Shown: in pieces, positions 8,301-8,657 of the stretch
How the letters are laid out: the number at the start of each line of letters is the position of its first letter
Position numbering within the stretch: the stretch's first letter is position 1
NCBI GenBank assembly: GCA_035477615.1
Contig: DATIKJ010000021.1
Location: forward strand, 1 to 8,657
DNA: 8,657 bases
Reading direction: 5' to 3'
From: UBA2277 sp035477615
Lineage (GTDB): Bacteria > Patescibacteriota > Microgenomatia > UBA1400 > MFAQ01
Program-made: the position numbers and the translations under genes
The notes under the pieces: model-generated
Seen by the model: the letters and a program-made list of their open reading frames with translations, nothing else
Databases searched by the model: none
Told to the model about the DNA's origin: nothing

Positions 8301-8528
8301 AACTGCGTCGTAACGGAGTAACCAAGTAACAGGAAGAGCTGAATGGGTAGATTCTTGATATTGATATATAGGCAAGTCGAGTGGGGTTTGGTTTTTCATT
8401 ACCCAACTTTCGTAACCGACAACAGGGTTTGAGACGGTAACATAAGTTTTTGGAATAAAAGCTTGAACCGACCTTGGCAAGAAAAGAATCAAAAGAAGTG
8501 GAAGAAGAACAAGAAGTCTTTTAAACAT
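5334..8528 (-). CDS. Secreted deacetylase/hydrolase-like ectodomain fused to a GT-C-like membrane glycosyltransferase
   Basis: The product has 1064 residues. Residues 1-23 form a classic signal peptide (MFKRLL, a leucine-rich core, then SVQA before FIP). Residues ~60-330 are soluble and resemble the barrel of polysaccharide deacetylases and GH57/GH38-like enzymes: LLRYDAVID (71-79), FLEITPWL (100-107), FLSGYTQSDR (128-137), GFYPKSVSAWHLDSYSL (153-169) and DGYRLWGGY (191-199). Residues ~350-485 look beta-rich. A helix at 495-510 is followed by the basic KKIKKDGK, and about ten further membrane helices run to ~918. The loop after the second helix carries GHDAIFH, with D558 where GT-C enzymes place their catalytic acid. 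NPWNTIQFMYY (866-876) and a soluble C-terminal tail (~920-1064) also fit GT-C transferases that use lipid-phosphate sugars. The ATG at 8528 was chosen because it gives the signal peptide; an upstream TTG at 8624 would bury it. The GT-C call is fairly secure, but the ectodomain activity is inferred. Confidence 0.8.
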   Translation of the reverse strand: MFKRLLVLLPLLLILFLPRSVQAFIPKTYVTVSNPVVGYESWVMKNQTPLDLPIYQYQESTHSALPVTWLLRYDAVIDATISGYFKNLSDKDLHQSLGAFLEITPWLTRDAGVIYPEGYSIHNANRVFLSGYTQSDRLLLIDTYMATFFKRFGFYPKSVSAWHLDSYSLQYLQSKYSVLTAMNCDEQYAMDGYRLWGGYMGSPYFPDKNNSLIPASSFSNRINLAMVRWAQRDFYHFYGDNSASLFSVQINDYLALNQTTKYINGLLSQYTPNIFNELTYVNIGLENGYSLAKYRQEIKNVYSSLKTNQGKYSLHFISLADFGDWMKSHYPESSPTYFYRTTDITKAETGEVFWYQGPFYRIGIKALNGKSKIIDFRVYNREIYEDYFATPNPNTKLFAEVPFVIDSVKFPGSEISLDVDLADFKTVYDKQWDLWQLSLVSGDKKITFYPKSISFINIEVPTLNSKDINVTSQKSETTWNVTPHVPFKDNFHYSWLFWLLAIITLIVFIKKIKKDGKPKTPLFLITGFISVLLIGLTVFRNSLNFPFGLGFFGPNGHDAIFHLSLIEKFSQNPFNFNHPQYSGVKLTNYHFVFDYFSGILSQVLNIPSATLYFRILPLFFGIILVSLLNKLMTKWSYSPFEKALGFILAFLSGSFGFIPKIINGQDIFAGESAFWSNQSASLFLNPPFALSLILLILFLINLPQEGRIKPLQFIKLVFLGAILAQTKIYAFVLLVAALFVYRRFSLMIAVGLLGGLISLPFSSFSGSPFSFDPLWFPKSLFASYDRFYWPKFVEAWQAYEASGNFLKLFAVNIFATLAFLIGNLGMRILGLLGMTKEKPIVLSQKIVYAIIVLGLVLPLIIIQKINPWNTIQFMYYSLFFLGLVTAKVISQITFSIKNLFLRICFLIIVLLLATITSVGTLKDYIGSFSSSRISFTEMRALEVLKEAPRGIVLSPFFQKVDRITTPKPLYSYVSTAYISAFSGQPEFISDTINLDITGFDYKERSREVQRFYSTKDKVWAKSFLEKNNIKYIYETPIQKMIVSPGDLMLTKIFDSGEINIYQTN
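8460..8528 (-). other. Signal peptide of the large fusion protein
   Basis: The first 23 codons encode a basic N-terminus (MFKR), a core of about twelve leucine, isoleucine, valine and phenylalanine residues, and a cleavage region SVQA|FIP that fits the A-x-A type rule (V-Q-A). The ectodomain should therefore be exported by Sec and lie outside the cytoplasmic membrane. This segment also settles the start codon of the gene. Confidence 0.8.
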
Positions 8529-8657
8529 GTTTAATTTTAAAGTAATTAAGGGTGTTGGTAAAAAAGGAAATCCCCTCAACAAGAATAATGGTACTGAAAT
8601 ATATTGAAGCAGAAAAAACACCAATAATTACAAGTGAAATAACTGATGTACCAAAAT
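8521..8657 (-). CDS. C-terminal end of an unidentified membrane protein (partial)
   Basis: This reading frame enters from the right edge of the window and stays open for 44 codons before a TAA stop at 8523-8521. The translated end is hydrophobic at first (a run such as SVISLVIIGVF, then IYFSTIILV), which fits a last membrane helix. It ends in a short basic tail, YFKIKHV. The third codon positions are mostly A or T, like the genes downstream. The stop lies 8 bases inside the next gene (CATGTTTAA), in keeping with the overlaps elsewhere in the cluster. The family cannot be named from so short a piece. In a glycan cluster an ABC-2 type permease, a flippase or another GT-C protein would all fit. 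A 44-codon open frame can arise by chance in AT-rich DNA, so this is a probable rather than certain gene. Confidence 0.55.
   Translation of the reverse strand, partial: FGTSVISLVIIGVFSASIYFSTIILVEGISFFTNTLNYFKIKHV

Noticed and set aside
8529..8624. N-terminal extension of the large fusion gene to a TTG at 8624
   Set aside because: It would place a hydrophobic, proline-rich segment before a textbook signal peptide, and the same DNA is better explained as the end of the preceding gene in another frame.
1..8657. Recoded TGA (glycine code of Gracilibacteria/Absconditabacteria)
   Set aside because: TGA ends four of the genes at exact junctions with the next start or at the expected protein length, so the standard stop meaning holds.
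1..8657. CRISPR arrays, tRNA genes, insertion sequences or transcription terminators
   Set aside because: I saw no regularly spaced repeats, no cloverleaf, no transposase and no GC-rich hairpin followed by a T run in the short gaps between genes.

Overview
The window is a tightly packed, single-direction block of surface-glycan genes, all on the minus strand, so transcription runs from position 8657 towards position 1. I read six complete genes and two partial ones cut by the window edges. Every complete gene is a glycosyltransferase or contains one. I see no tRNA, rRNA, CRISPR array, insertion sequence or housekeeping gene. No gap between genes exceeds about 25 bases.

In transcription order: (1) the C-terminus of an unknown membrane protein (8657-8521). 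(2) A 1064-residue secreted and membrane fusion protein, with a signal peptide, a large extracytoplasmic region resembling the polysaccharide-deacetylase/glycoside-hydrolase barrel, then a multi-helix GT-C-like membrane glycosyltransferase (8528-5334). (3) A GT2 glycosyltransferase of the WaaE/beta-glucosyltransferase-like type (5332-4415). (4) A GT2 of the rhamnosyltransferase (WbbL-like) type (4418-3507). (5) A second WaaE-like GT2, paralogous to gene 3 (3510-2701). (6) A GT4 enzyme with the E-x7-E motif (2704-1640). (7) A GT-C/ArnT-like membrane glycosyltransferase (1638-91). (8) The first ~21 codons of another membrane protein or signal-anchored protein (65-1).

Three junctions are exact 4-base ATGA overlaps, two have stop and start codons 1 base apart, and one is an 8-base overlap. 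This points to one transcript with translational coupling. None of the starts has a convincing Shine-Dalgarno sequence.

Likely working model (inference): the four soluble GTs add sugars on the cytoplasmic face to a lipid-linked acceptor, and the two GT-C proteins add sugars from lipid-phosphate donors on the outer face. The ectodomain of the large fusion could modify or bind the glycan there. Flippase, polymerase and sugar-nucleotide synthesis genes are not visible and may lie outside the window.

The organism is probably a bacterium of the Candidate Phyla Radiation (Patescibacteria, perhaps Microgenomates). I base this on AT-rich sequence, very compact gene order, and membrane and ectodomain sequence styles I associate with that group. 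TGA is used as a genuine stop at several junctions, so the TGA-glycine code of Gracilibacteria/Absconditabacteria is unlikely. The assignment is an inference with no marker gene behind it.
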